A DNA stretch of 32,023 nt from Verrucomicrobiota bacterium (GCA_016235545.1 JACRKB010000292.1:1-32023), one strand, 5' to 3'. Numbered from the stretch's first letter, positions 1 to 7,758 are shown. A program made the numbers and translations. Notes: generated from the letters alone by a model not told the origin.

Positions 1-849
1 AAGTGCTGGGACGGAAGCGGCTGCGGACGTGGGCGTCCGCGCTCCTTCGCGGTCGCGCAACTCCAGTGCCGCGACCATCGCGAGGATGCCGGGGACGTTT
101 TCGGTGCCAGCGCGGCGGGCCTCCTCCTGCGAGCCGCCACGCAGAAGGGGCTCGACGCGGCCTTTCGACGGGCATTTCAAGAAGCCGACGCCGCGGGGGC
201 CGCCGAATTTGTGCGCGCTGCCGCTGGCCCAATCGCAGTCGCCAAACGCTGCGGCGGGGAGTTTGCCGAGGGCTTGCACAGCGTCGCAGAAGAACGGGAT
301 GCCGTGCGCCCGGCAGAGGGCGAGGATTTCGTGTGTGGGCTGGATGACGCCGGTCTCGTTGTTCACGGCCATGGCGGCGAGGAGGCCGGGGAGTTTTGAG
401 TTTTGAGTTTTGAGTTTTGAGTTGGCCGCTGGCCCTTCGGCGCGGCAGTTGCGGAGTTGGGCACGGAGCCATTTCAAGTCAACGACGCCGGCGCGGGTGA
501 CGGGGATGAGGCGGTGGCGGTTCGGGAAATGGTGGCGCGCGGCTTGCGTCACGCACGGGTGCTCAATGGCGGAGAGCCAGACTTCGGCGTGGGGCGGGAG
601 CGTGTGCGCGGCGTGGTGGAAGAGGGTGTTTGCGGACTCGGTCGCGCCGGAAGTGAAGACGATGTCGAGGGCATCGCAGCCGAGCAGGCGGGCGAGCCTC
701 CCCCTCGCTTCGCTCAACGCGGCGTCTGCTCGCGCGCCGACGCGGTGCAGGCTGGAGGGGTTGCCGATGAAGCGCTCAGCCGCGTCCAGCCACGCCTGCC
801 GCGCGGCGGGATGGAGCGGCGAGGTCGCGTTGTGGTCGAAGTAGAGCAC
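1..849 (-). CDS. Cysteine desulfurase (NifS/IscS-like), C-terminus beyond window
   Basis: PLP enzyme that takes sulfur from L-cysteine for Fe-S clusters and other thio-cofactors; cytoplasmic. The visible 283 residues start at a GTG 3 bp after the stop of the upstream C26 peptidase gene, which suggests translational coupling. They show the fold-type I signature: YFDHNAT at the N-terminus, FTSGATESAN near residue 66, a conserved His at 97, NNETGVIQP near 163, CDAVQALGK near 188 and the PLP lysine K214 in SGSAHKFGG, then RRAGTENVPG. The active-site cysteine loop lies outside the window. Oddity: residues 143-153 (NSKLKTQNSKL) are encoded by a run of perfect heptamer repeats inserted before the conserved AVNNETG strand. 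A second palindromic repeat near positions 21-50 may have been captured in frame near residue 267. It is distinct from the complete paralogue at 5248-6408. The family is clear; the choice among NifS, IscS and SufS types is not. Confidence 0.9.
   Translation of the reverse strand, partial: MLYFDHNATSPLHPAARQAWLDAAERFIGNPSSLHRVGARADAALSEARGRLARLLGCDALDIVFTSGATESANTLFHHAAHTLPPHAEVWLSAIEHPCVTQAARHHFPNRHRLIPVTRAGVVDLKWLRAQLRNCRAEGPAANSKLKTQNSKLPGLLAAMAVNNETGVIQPTHEILALCRAHGIPFFCDAVQALGKLPAAAFGDCDWASGSAHKFGGPRGVGFLKCPSKGRVEPLLRGGSQEEARRAGTENVPGILAMVAALELRDREGARTPTSAAASVPAL
391..423. repeat. In-frame heptamer run GAGTTTT x4 inside a cysteine desulfurase gene
   Basis: Four perfect copies of GAGTTTT followed by GAGTT, 33 nt in all (11 codons). 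The coding frame is kept. On the coding (minus) strand the unit reads AACTCAA. No inverted partner arm was seen nearby, unlike the other heptamer loci of this window. Confidence 0.9.
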
Positions 850-852
850 GGC

Positions 853-1596
853 TTACTTGCGCGCAGTGGCGCGGATGAAGGCGCGAAAAAGTTCGGCGAA
901 GTGCGGATGACGGTCGTAGAGACGCTCGGGGTGGAATTGGACGGATTGGAGGAAGGGCAGTTGCCCCGCGTCCTTGAGTTCCATCGTCTCGATGACTCCG
1001 TCGGAGGTGGTGCCGGTGACGCGGAGCGCGCCGGCGACGCGGGCGACGGCTTGATGGTGCGTGCTGTTGGTGCCGGTCCGCGTGGTGCCGAGGAGGGCGG
1101 CGAGCTGGGAGTCCGGCGCGAGGGACACGTCGTGGACAAGCTCCATCTTGCGCTCAAGCTGCTTGTGAGCGAGCGCGCCGGGGAGTTGCGCCGGGATGTC
1201 CACGATGAGTGTGCCGCCGAGTGCGACGTTGAGCATCTGATGGCCGCGACAGATGCAGAGGAGAGGCTTGCGCTGGCGGAAGACTTCATCCACGAGGGCG
1301 AACTCCAGCACGTCGCGCTCCGGCTCCACGTCCTTGATGGTGGCGGCGATTTCTGGTGGCGTGTCAGGCGCGTAGTGCTTGAGCTCGATGTCCTCGCCGC
1401 CGGTGAGCAGCACGCCGTCTGCACGGCGGACAAGCTCGGCGATTTGGTCGCGCGTGGCGGTGACGGGGAGGATGAGGGGCATCCCGCCAGCGTCGTTGAT
1501 GGCCTGCGTGTAGCGGTTGGAAAGGCTGATCGAGGCGTCGGCAAACTCAGTGCCGGCGGCCTGCTGGCAAGGAGTGACGAGGATGAGCGGTGGCAT
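853..1596 (-). CDS. Class I glutamine amidotransferase-like peptidase C26 (gamma-Glu-GABA hydrolase family)
   Basis: A 247-residue cytoplasmic hydrolase resembling PuuD, which cleaves gamma-glutamyl amide bonds in polyamine breakdown. The true substrate here is unknown. The catalytic triad is visible: nucleophile C116 in CICRGHQ, and H222 and E224 in QFHPE. The oxyanion strand VLLTGGEDI lies near residues 62-70, and the NSTHHQAV segment typical of the family near 177-184. I chose the ATG at 1596 because the protein then begins MPPLILVTPC, the usual first strand; the open frame runs 40 codons further upstream, but that stretch is repeat DNA. The downstream cysteine desulfurase begins 3 bp after the stop, so the two are probably one transcript. 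No aminotransferase or other polyamine gene is adjacent. Confidence 0.88.
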   Translation of the reverse strand: MPPLILVTPCQQAAGTEFADASISLSNRYTQAINDAGGMPLILPVTATRDQIAELVRRADGVLLTGGEDIELKHYAPDTPPEIAATIKDVEPERDVLEFALVDEVFRQRKPLLCICRGHQMLNVALGGTLIVDIPAQLPGALAHKQLERKMELVHDVSLAPDSQLAALLGTTRTGTNSTHHQAVARVAGALRVTGTTSDGVIETMELKDAGQLPFLQSVQFHPERLYDRHPHFAELFRAFIRATARK

Positions 1597-1598
1597 GG

Positions 1599-1876
1599 GA
1601 TTCTTATCAGGAGAGCAGGAGGGCAGGAGAGAGATGCGCGCGGGCGGCGTGGAGCTTCGCTGCTTTCTCCTGCCCTGGAGCACGGCCCTCCGGGCCGCAG
1701 CGGGTGAAGGGGGCAAGAAGAGTTTGAAGTGCGCAGCCCAGAGGCTTCATCCATGCGCTGCGGATGGGACGCCCGCGCTCCGGCCCGTGGGTGGTCGCGG
1801 GCTGCGTCCAGATGCACACGGCGGCGCGGGGCCTCGCTGCTTTCTCCTGCCCTCCTGCTCTCCTCATAAAAATCTT
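1599..1876. repeat. AG/CT-rich inverted-repeat element between two genes
   Basis: This element fills the gap between the C26 gene and the next gene. A 22-base arm made of 8-base units (AGGAGAGC, AGGAGGGC, AGGAG) at 1609-1630 is matched exactly, in reverse complement, at 1843-1864. The outer flanks also match (ATTCTTATC against CATAAAAAT), extending the ends to about 33 bp. A 23-base segment starting GCTTCGCTGC at 1653 recurs nearly identically at 1831, so the left end also has a nearby inverted partner. No convincing gene lies inside. Confidence 0.8.
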
Positions 1877-1898
1877 CTTCCTCCTCGTCTCCTGCCTC

Positions 1899-2174
1899 CT
1901 AGTCGAGCTTCGTGCCGGGGTAGCGGTCGTAGATCATCTTCTTCACGCGGGTCTCTTCGTCGGGCGGCAGAAGGCGCCGGTTGATACGGCGGCGGACGGT
2001 GTCGAGGAGTTCGATCCAGTCTTCGAGCGGTGGGCTTTTGATGGGTTCCCAGTCTTCGCCGCGTTTGAGTTGGTGGAAGAAAAGCCACTCGCGACCAAAG
2101 CGGCGGACGGAGATTTCCAACTTGGTGCCGTCCTCGTTTTTGCGGGTCCAGCCGACTTCGGATTTGATGGCCAT
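1899..2174 (-). CDS. Conserved-looking hypothetical protein, 91 aa
   Basis: I do not recognise a named family. The 91-residue product is soluble, with no signal peptide or membrane segment. It begins MAIKSEVGWTRKNEDG and alternates strand-like segments (KLEISVRRFGREWLFFHQ) with a helical, charged C-terminal half rich in Arg and Glu (LLDTVRRRINRRLLPPDEE). The composition is that of a real folded protein, and the ATG at 2174 gives a sensible start. It lies alone between two repeat elements: the AG-rich inverted repeat downstream and the GTGATTA heptamer run 9 bp upstream of its start codon. That placement leaves almost no ordinary promoter region, so transcription from further upstream or from within the repeat is likely. 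Function unknown. Confidence 0.7.
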   Translation of the reverse strand: MAIKSEVGWTRKNEDGTKLEISVRRFGREWLFFHQLKRGEDWEPIKSPPLEDWIELLDTVRRRINRRLLPPDEETRVKKMIYDRYPGTKLD

Positions 2175-2183
2175 GTGGGGAGG

Positions 2184-2578
2184 GTGATTAGTGATTAGTG
2201 ATTAGTGAGGAGTTGTCAGCCGTGTTCGCGGTTGCGGACGGCGCATGCTCTGCACCACAGCTACACACTTGGGGATGACAATCGCACCGAAAGGTCGGCG
2301 ACGTGGTTCCTGTCATGCTCAATCCCCACCTCCATCACCATCGCTGCTGTTGCCGTCGCTACCGCCGCTCGGCCCAAGGTCAGGGCCTGTTCCGCCACCA
2401 CCGCCGGCACCGGCACCGGCGGCGAGCCAGCCAATAATTAGGGAGCGAAATAGCAACGCGGTAGCTCCAGTCACCACGACGACGGCGCACACGCTGATGT
2501 TAATCTCTTTTGCTGTCATAAATGCCAGTTGTCCACCGAACGCGTAGTGCCAGCAACTATTTACTAATCACTAATCAC
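2184..2578. repeat. Inverted heptamer arms (GTGATTA x3 / TAATCAC x2) flanking a small ORF
   Basis: GTGATTA occurs three times head to tail at 2184-2204, followed by GTGA. Its exact reverse complement, TAATCAC, occurs twice at 2565-2578. The arms are about 360 bp apart and enclose a 66-codon minus-strand ORF (2319-2519). The right arm ends 12 bp before the ispF stop codon. The remainder of this 416-bp interval shows no other gene. Confidence 0.85.
2319..2519 (-). CDS. Small putative membrane protein with Gly/Asp-rich tail, 66 aa
   Basis: I do not recognise this gene. The product begins MTAKEINISVCAVVVVTGAT, with one hydrophobic span at about residues 7-33, and then changes to a tail of glycine, aspartate and serine ending SDGDGGGD. 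A single-helix anchor with an acidic glycine-rich tail looks like a real small protein rather than chance translation, but the length is short and the ribosome-binding site is not clear. The gene sits between the inverted GTGATTA/TAATCAC arms, so it may have moved together with them. Alternatively, the open frame could be accidental in GC-rich DNA. Confidence 0.4.
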   Translation of the reverse strand: MTAKEINISVCAVVVVTGATALLFRSLIIGWLAAGAGAGGGGGTGPDLGPSGGSDGNSSDGDGGGD

Positions 2579-2590
2579 TTCCGGCTTCGG

Positions 2591-3070
2591 TTACTCGGGC
2601 AAGTCCACGCTCGCCACGGCCATCGCGGCGATGCCTTCCTCGCGGCCGATGAAGCCCATGTGCTCGTTGGTCGTGGCTTTGATGCCGACCTTTTTCGGGT
2701 CGAGGCCGAGTGCGGCGGCGATGTTCGCCTTCATGGCCTGGACGTGGGGCATGAGCTTGGGGGCTTGGGCGATGAGGGTGGCATCCACGTTGACGAGGCG
2801 GCCTTGCCGCAAGGTGACTTGGCGCGCGGCTTCTTCGAGGAAGATGCGGCTGGGCGCGCCTTTCCAGCGTGGGTCGGTGTTCGGGAAGAACTGGCCGATG
2901 TCGCCTTCGCCAATCGCACCGAGCACGGCGTCGGTGATGGCGTGCATGAGGGCGTCGGCGTCGGAGTGGCCGTCAAGGCCCTTCGTGTGAGGGATGTCCA
3001 CGCCGCCGAGGATGAGTTTGCGGCCCTCGGTGAGCTGGTGGACGTCGTAACCAATGCCGACGTGAATCAT
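2591..3070 (-). CDS. ispF: 2-C-methyl-D-erythritol 2,4-cyclodiphosphate synthase
   Basis: Step 5 of the MEP isoprenoid pathway: converts 4-diphosphocytidyl-methylerythritol 2-phosphate to the cyclic diphosphate with release of CMP. It forms a cytoplasmic trimer with zinc. At 159 residues it has normal length. Visible motifs are GIGYDVHQL with metal ligands D9 and H11, [17 protein letters not shown] with the third metal ligand H43, the [11 protein letters not shown] flexible loop near 61-71, and the C-terminal signature [14 protein letters not shown]. The start codon lies only 10 bp from a heptamer hairpin (3081-3174), leaving a leader of CTAACAAACC with no Shine-Dalgarno sequence. ispD is not adjacent. 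The identification is firm. Confidence 0.97.
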   Translation of the reverse strand: MIHVGIGYDVHQLTEGRKLILGGVDIPHTKGLDGHSDADALMHAITDAVLGAIGEGDIGQFFPNTDPRWKGAPSRIFLEEAARQVTLRQGRLVNVDATLIAQAPKLMPHVQAMKANIAAALGLDPKKVGIKATTNEHMGFIGREEGIAAMAVASVDLPE

Positions 3071-3080
3071 GGTTTGTTAG

Positions 3081-3174
3081 CTTTCAGCTTTCAGCGTTCA
3101 GCGTTCAGCAATTGGCAAAGTGGGCGCTGCGCTCCTTCGCTGAGTGCTGAGAGCTGTCCGCCGTCCGCTGTCCG
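3081..3174. repeat. Heptamer hairpin between FHA-cyclase gene and ispF
   Basis: Left arm: CTTTCAG x2 then CGTTCAG x2 (3081-3108). Right arm: CTGAGTG, CTGAGAG, CTGTCCG, CCGTCCG, CTGTCCG (3140-3174). The arms are of opposite sense (CTTTCAG against CTGAxxG), so they can pair. The core contains GGGCGCTGCGCTCC. The right arm ends at the base next to the stop codon of the 3175-5049 gene. Confidence 0.85.
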
Positions 3175-5049
3175 TCACGCGGGCTTGCCGCCCTTGAGGG
3201 CCTTGACGCGGTAGCAGTGGAACTCGCCGAGTTCCTTGTGCGAGACGGTGGCGCGGTCGGCCTCAATGATCTTGAAGACCTTTTGATAAACCTCGGGGCC
3301 GATGAGCACCTCGCCGTCGTGCGCGCCCTTGCAGTAGTGCGAGGCGCGGGTGATGCCGGAGCCGAGCGCGATGAACTCCATCCGGTCACCGGTGCCGATG
3401 AAGCCGTGGAGCACCTCGCCGATGTGGACGCCCACGGCAAGTTCGCAGTGCGGGGCTGCCTGGCCTTTGCGCTTGGCGTTGATTTCCTTGACCGCCTGCT
3501 CCATCGCGACGGCGGCGCAGACGGCCTTCTCGTTCTGCTGCAAGTCCGGTTCCGGCGAGCCGAAGACGGCGATGATTTCCTCCCCGCCGGATTTGACGAG
3601 CGTGCCGTCGTAGCGGAATACGGCGTCGAGCGCCGCGCCGAGGTAGTCACGCAGCAGCGAGGCGGCTTCCGCCGGCGCGAGGCCGGGCACCACGGCAAAG
3701 CCGCGCAGATCGGCGAAGAGGACGGGGAGTTCCGACTTGAGCGTGGTGGGCTGGAGGCGTTCCAAGCGGAGGTTTTCCAGCAGCCGCTCCTGCACGCGCG
3801 GGGGGAATTTTGTGGTGATGCGGTCCAGCAGCGAGGCGTTGTGGGCGAGCTTGGCCTGCAACTCCTGGTTGAAGATGATGACGGCGATGTAGTGGGCCAC
3901 GGCGAGGAGGAACTGCATGTCGTCCTCGCTGAAAGGCTCGCTGCGCTTCGGGTCGTCGAGGTAGATCGCGCCCAGCGGCTTTTCCTTGAGCAGGAGCGGC
4001 GCATACATGCCGGTCTCGACGGTGATGAGTTTCTTGTCGAGCAGGGCTGCCTCGTTGCTGCGCTGGAGGATGAACCCGTGTGCTTCCTCCATGACTCTGC
4101 GGGCGAGTGATTCGCTGACGATGACCTCGCCTTGCGGAATGCTCGCGCCGACCTGCACGCGACCGGTGGCGGAGTCGTGCAGCATGAGGGCGCCGCGCTT
4201 CGCGCCAGGGATGAGCGTGAGGACGCGCGTGAGGATGGCCTGGAGCATGTCCGGCAGCCGCATGTCGGGCGTGAAGGACAGCGGGACTTGATACAGGCTG
4301 GCGAGGCGGCGCTTGAAATCAGCGTCTGCCGTGGTGTCAGCGGCGGCAGTGACGACGACCGGGGCCGGTGGCGCGGTCACTGGCGCAGGGGTTGGTGGGG
4401 TCGGCTGCGGAGCGGCAACGGGAGCGGCGGCCGGAGTTGGTGGTGCGACAGGCTCGGGTGGTGCAGCGGGCGCGGGCGCGGCGGGCTTGGGCACTACGGA
4501 AACCTTGGGGGCCTCGATGACTGGAGCCGGTGCGGGTGCGGCGGGCTTGGGGACGGCTGGGGTTCCTGCGGGCAGGACGCCGACGCCCGGCTTGGGTGGA
4601 AGGATGCCTTGTGCCCCGGGTTTGGGTGCGGGAGCCGGGGCCGCCGACGAGGGCGATGGCCTCATGACGTTGACCGACGGGATGAGCATGTCGCCATCTG
4701 GCTCGGCGGCTGGCTTGGGCTGAACTGGTTTGGAAGCAGCAGCTTTGGGTGCGACAGCGGCGAATTCGACGCGGAGTGAAGTCTCTCCGGTGCGGATGAC
4801 GCTCTGCGGGGTGATGGGGGCGTTCTCGATGTATTCGCCATCAACGACCGTGCCGTTGGTGCTGCGCAGGTCCTCGATCCAGACCTCGCCGTTGGTCACC
4901 TTGATGCGGCAGTGTTTGCGCGAAACGGTGGGGTCGGCCCCGAAGTCGAGGTCCGGCGCGCTCAACGGACTGAGGCGACCAATGAGAACCTCACCCCGAT
5001 CAAAGGTGCGGATTTCTTCTTTGCCCTGATAGCTGTAGATGACTCGCAT
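3175..5049 (-). CDS. FHA - Pro/Ala linker - GAF - class III cyclase-like signalling protein
   Basis: A 624-residue cytoplasmic signalling protein. An FHA phosphothreonine-binding domain occupies about 10-97 (GR at 24-25, SRKH at 43-46, STNGT at 63-67). A Pro/Ala-rich linker of roughly 100-235 follows, then a GAF domain (about 245-400) and a class III nucleotidyl cyclase domain (about 436-600). The first metal aspartate is present (D447 in LFADLRGF), but the second is Glu (E490), and the positions normally held by the substrate-specifying Asp and the transition-state Asn and Arg read S564, T567 and H571 in GSGITRASH. The domain may therefore be catalytically weak or inactive, sensing or scaffolding instead. 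I start at the ATG at 5049 because the fold begins MRVIYSYQG; a further ATG at 5145 would add 32 Arg-rich residues that look non-coding. The stop abuts a heptamer hairpin. Confidence 0.88.
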   Translation of the reverse strand: MRVIYSYQGKEEIRTFDRGEVLIGRLSPLSAPDLDFGADPTVSRKHCRIKVTNGEVWIEDLRSTNGTVVDGEYIENAPITPQSVIRTGETSLRVEFAAVAPKAAASKPVQPKPAAEPDGDMLIPSVNVMRPSPSSAAPAPAPKPGAQGILPPKPGVGVLPAGTPAVPKPAAPAPAPVIEAPKVSVVPKPAAPAPAAPPEPVAPPTPAAAPVAAPQPTPPTPAPVTAPPAPVVVTAAADTTADADFKRRLASLYQVPLSFTPDMRLPDMLQAILTRVLTLIPGAKRGALMLHDSATGRVQVGASIPQGEVIVSESLARRVMEEAHGFILQRSNEAALLDKKLITVETGMYAPLLLKEKPLGAIYLDDPKRSEPFSEDDMQFLLAVAHYIAVIIFNQELQAKLAHNASLLDRITTKFPPRVQERLLENLRLERLQPTTLKSELPVLFADLRGFAVVPGLAPAEAASLLRDYLGAALDAVFRYDGTLVKSGGEEIIAVFGSPEPDLQQNEKAVCAAVAMEQAVKEINAKRKGQAAPHCELAVGVHIGEVLHGFIGTGDRMEFIALGSGITRASHYCKGAHDGEVLIGPEVYQKVFKIIEADRATVSHKELGEFHCYRVKALKGGKPA

Positions 5050-5247
5050 GAGCTTGCCGGCGCTGTTTTCGGTTGCCAACTCTGTCGTTCCTCGCCGGGC
5101 GGGCCGACGGGCACGCCGTGTGGCGATGCCGGGGAGACTAAACATCCGCCAGCCCCAACGGCAAGCACTTGCTGGAAAGCGAACGCGCGGAGTGGCCCGC
5201 CCCGGAGGGAGTGCATGGCGGGACCGGAGGAAAACGCCCCGCCAACC

Positions 5248-6408
5248 TCAACTTGCCGCCGCCGCGCCTCGCACTCGTGCGATGATGGGCGGCAGTTTTT
5301 CCAGCAGGTAGTCCACCTCTTCCGCCGTGTTGTAGATGCCGAGGCTGAAGCGCACAGAACCCTTCGCGCGCGCGGGCGAGAGGCCCATCGCCGTCAGCAC
5401 ATGGCTGGGTGCGAGCGAGCCAGTGGTGCACGCCGAGCCGCTGGAGGCGCAAATCCCCTCGCGGTCCAGCAGCAGCAATATCGCCTCCCCCTCGCAGCCT
5501 GCGAAGGTGAGGTTGCTCGTGTTCGGGAGCCGTGCATCGCGTCCGCCATTGCGGCTCGTGTCGGGAATGGTCGCAAGAATCGTCTGCTCCAGCCGGTCAC
5601 GCAGGGCACGGATGCGAGAGTTCTCATCGTGGATCGAGGCCAGCGCCAGCTCGGCTGCGCGCCCGAAGCCGACGATGTAAGGCACGTTCTCCGTGCCGCC
5701 GCGCCGGCCCTTCTCCTGCCCGCCGCCGAGGAGATAGGAATGATACGGAGCCGTGTAACGGCAGTAGAGCAGGCCCACGCCTTTGGGCGCGTGCAGCTTG
5801 TGCGCGGAGAGGGAGAGGAAATCCACGCCCAGCTCATCCACGTCCACCTTGAGCTTGCCGGGCACCTGCACCGCATCGGTGTGGTAGAGCACGCTCTTGC
5901 TGCGGCAGATGGCGGCGATTTCCTCCAGCGGGAAAAGCACGCCCGTCTCGTTGTTCGCCCACATGACGGACACGATGGCGGTGTCAGGCCGGATGGATTT
6001 CTCCAGCAGGTGCAAATCGAGAGAGCCGTCCGACTCGACCGGCAGGAACGTCACGTCGTGGCCGCGTCGCCTGAGGAACTCGCAGTATTTGATGTTCGCG
6101 GAATGCTCGACCGCCGTGGTGAGCACGTGGCGCTTGCCCGGCTGCGTCACAAGCGCGCTGTGGATCGCCGTGTTGTTCGACTCCGTGCCACAGCTTGTGA
6201 AGACGATCTCTCGCGCGTCTGCGCCGATGAGCGCGGCAACCTGCTCGCGGGCGAGGTCCAAATCCTTCACCACCTGGTTGCCGAAGGAATAGGCGCTGGA
6301 GGCGTTGCCCCACAGCTCGGTGAAGAATGGCGTCATCGCCGTCACGACCTCGGGGGCGACCCGCGTGGTGGCGTTGTTGTCGAAGTAATAAATCCTGCGG
6401 TGGCTCAT
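5248..6408 (-). CDS. iscS: Cysteine desulfurase (NifS/IscS family)
   Basis: A complete 386-residue PLP enzyme that mobilises sulfur from cysteine for Fe-S cluster assembly and tRNA thiolation. Key residues are visible: YYFDNNATT at 7-15, FTSCGTESNN at 70-79, H102 stacking on the PLP ring, NNETGV at 152-157, D178 and Q181, PLP lysine K204 in LSAHKLHAPKG, RRGGTENVPY at 236-244 and the persulfide cysteine C327 in SGSACTTG. The cysteine loop is of the long, class I type. No iscU, iscA, hesB or Rrf2-type regulator is adjacent, so the symbol reflects the family and not operon context. It is a second desulfurase, well diverged from the one at 1-849. A 218-bp gap with a hairpin element separates it from holB. 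Confidence 0.95.
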   Translation of the reverse strand: MSHRRIYYFDNNATTRVAPEVVTAMTPFFTELWGNASSAYSFGNQVVKDLDLAREQVAALIGADAREIVFTSCGTESNNTAIHSALVTQPGKRHVLTTAVEHSANIKYCEFLRRRGHDVTFLPVESDGSLDLHLLEKSIRPDTAIVSVMWANNETGVLFPLEEIAAICRSKSVLYHTDAVQVPGKLKVDVDELGVDFLSLSAHKLHAPKGVGLLYCRYTAPYHSYLLGGGQEKGRRGGTENVPYIVGFGRAAELALASIHDENSRIRALRDRLEQTILATIPDTSRNGGRDARLPNTSNLTFAGCEGEAILLLLDREGICASSGSACTTGSLAPSHVLTAMGLSPARAKGSVRFSLGIYNTAEEVDYLLEKLPPIIARVRGAAAAS

Positions 6409-6490
6409 CTCAATCGCCAGCCTTCGGCCAGCGGGAGGGCGAGTCTAGGAATGAAGCCCCAAAGCGCAAGTGGGATTCCGGGGATCAGAG

Positions 6491-6620
6491 GCAGGCAGGT
6501 GGGAAAGTGGGCAGGTGAGAAAGTGGGAAAGTGGGACGGCGTTGGAGCGCTCCATTCCACTCCCTCACTTTCTCACCTGCTCACTTTCCCACCTTCTCAG
6601 CTTCTCAGCTCCTCACCTGC
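6491..6620. repeat. Octamer hairpin (GTGGGAAA-type / CTCACTTT-type arms) between holB and iscS
   Basis: Left arm 6491-6536 has units of 8 such as GTGGGAAA, GTGGGCAG and GTGAGAAA. Right arm about 6561-6620 has CTCACTTT, CTCACCTG, CTCACTTT, CCCACCTT, CTCAGCTT and so on, the reverse-complement sense. A short core containing GGAGCGCTCC lies between them. The right arm ends 6 bp from the holB stop codon. It may act as a terminator or mRNA stabiliser; there is no clear T-run. Confidence 0.85.
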
Positions 6621-6626
6621 CCCATC

Positions 6627-7658
6627 TCAAAGCCGGAGCTTCAACAGGCCGACTTCCAGCGCGAGCGCCTCCTGCACGTTTGTGCGCAGCAGCCGCTGCG
6701 TCTGCTCCAGCACATGGAGGTTTTCCAGCGCCTCGGCGGCGCTGACGCGCGCGCCCACGGTCTCGGCCAGGCTCCGCAGATCGGGGAACGCCGCCAGTTC
6801 CGCTTCCGCACCCAACTTGCCCAGCCATAGATCGCGCAGCCACCAGTGCAGCGTCAGCAGCAGTTCGGCGCGCTGGCGGCGGTATTCGGCCTCGATGGCG
6901 GCGTCCAGCTCCTCTTCCCACTTCTCCTGCAGCTTCGGGTCGGCGTCCGCGTAACGCTGGAGCGGTGAGCGAGCGGTGAGCGTCTCCTTGATTCCATCCT
7001 TCAGCGCTGCGAGTCGCGCAAGCAACTGGCCGAGCACACGGTAGCGGCCCAGCAAGGTCTGCTTCGGTTCCGCGAGCTGCGCGCCGAAATCCCGCAGCCA
7101 CGCGACGTGCTCCGGCGCGAATTTCCGACCGCCACCACCGCCGGCGAAATTCAACCGGAGGCAGCGGGAGAGGATGGTTTCAAAAAGCTGCTGCGGCTCG
7201 GCGGTGAGCAGGATGAGGATGCTGCGCGAGGGCGGCTCCTCCAGAGTCTTGAGAAATGCGTTCGTGGCCGATGGCGTCAGCCGGTCGGCGGCGACGATGA
7301 CGCCGACCTTCCATTCGGCCTCGGTGGGCTTGAGATTGACGGTGTGAATCAGCTCCCGGATTTGGTCCACGGAGATGACTCGCGAGCGCATCTCGGGCCG
7401 GAGCCACTGCACATCGGCGTGGTTGGCGTGGTCAACCTTTCGGCACGCGAGGCACGCGTCGCAAGAATCCAGCGCCGCATGGCCGGCACGGCGCGGCTGC
7501 TGGCAGATCAACGTCTTGGCCAGCGTGCGCGCCATCCCTTCAAGCTCATCGAGAGCGTCGCCAGTGAACAGATACGCGTGAGCGAGGCGCCCGCGCTCCA
7601 GGCTGCGCTGGAGCAGCGCGACTGCCTGCTGCTGGGCCGGAAAATCTGCAAACGCCAT
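6627..7658 (-). CDS. holB: DNA polymerase III subunit delta' (clamp loader)
   Basis: Clamp-loader subunit that, with gamma/tau and delta, opens the beta sliding clamp on DNA. The 343-residue product has the AAA+ layout of delta': LAHAYLFTGDALDELE at 25-40, where the Walker A lysine/threonine is missing as is usual for the non-ATPase delta' subunit; a zinc module with CDACLAC at 66-72; ATNAFLKTLEEPP at 131-143; and the SRC sensor-1 motif at 164-166, followed by the C-terminal helical collar domain. The clamp-loader partners and thymidylate kinase (tmk), often next to holB, are not in the window. The start ATG at 7658 fits the first conserved helix. It is the most upstream gene of the minus-strand block, facing a decayed region. 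Confidence 0.93.
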   Translation of the reverse strand: MAFADFPAQQQAVALLQRSLERGRLAHAYLFTGDALDELEGMARTLAKTLICQQPRRAGHAALDSCDACLACRKVDHANHADVQWLRPEMRSRVISVDQIRELIHTVNLKPTEAEWKVGVIVAADRLTPSATNAFLKTLEEPPSRSILILLTAEPQQLFETILSRCLRLNFAGGGGGRKFAPEHVAWLRDFGAQLAEPKQTLLGRYRVLGQLLARLAALKDGIKETLTARSPLQRYADADPKLQEKWEEELDAAIEAEYRRQRAELLLTLHWWLRDLWLGKLGAEAELAAFPDLRSLAETVGARVSAAEALENLHVLEQTQRLLRTNVQEALALEVGLLKLRL

Positions 7659-7758
7659 GCGCGGATTCGACTGCGGCGCGAGCGCTTTGGCGAGGCGAAA
7701 GTCGAGCCGTGGCCGTGCGACGGCTTGGAGTCACCTTTCCCACGATGAGCCTGGATTC

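Noticed and set aside
5050-5145. N-terminal extension of the FHA protein from ATG 5145
   Set aside because: The 32 residues are Arg-rich and precede the start of the FHA fold; the ATG at 5049 begins directly with the fold.
4912-6954. Open frame of 680 codons on the plus strand
   Set aside because: It runs antisense to the cysteine desulfurase and parts of two other real genes; low-complexity Arg/Ala product.
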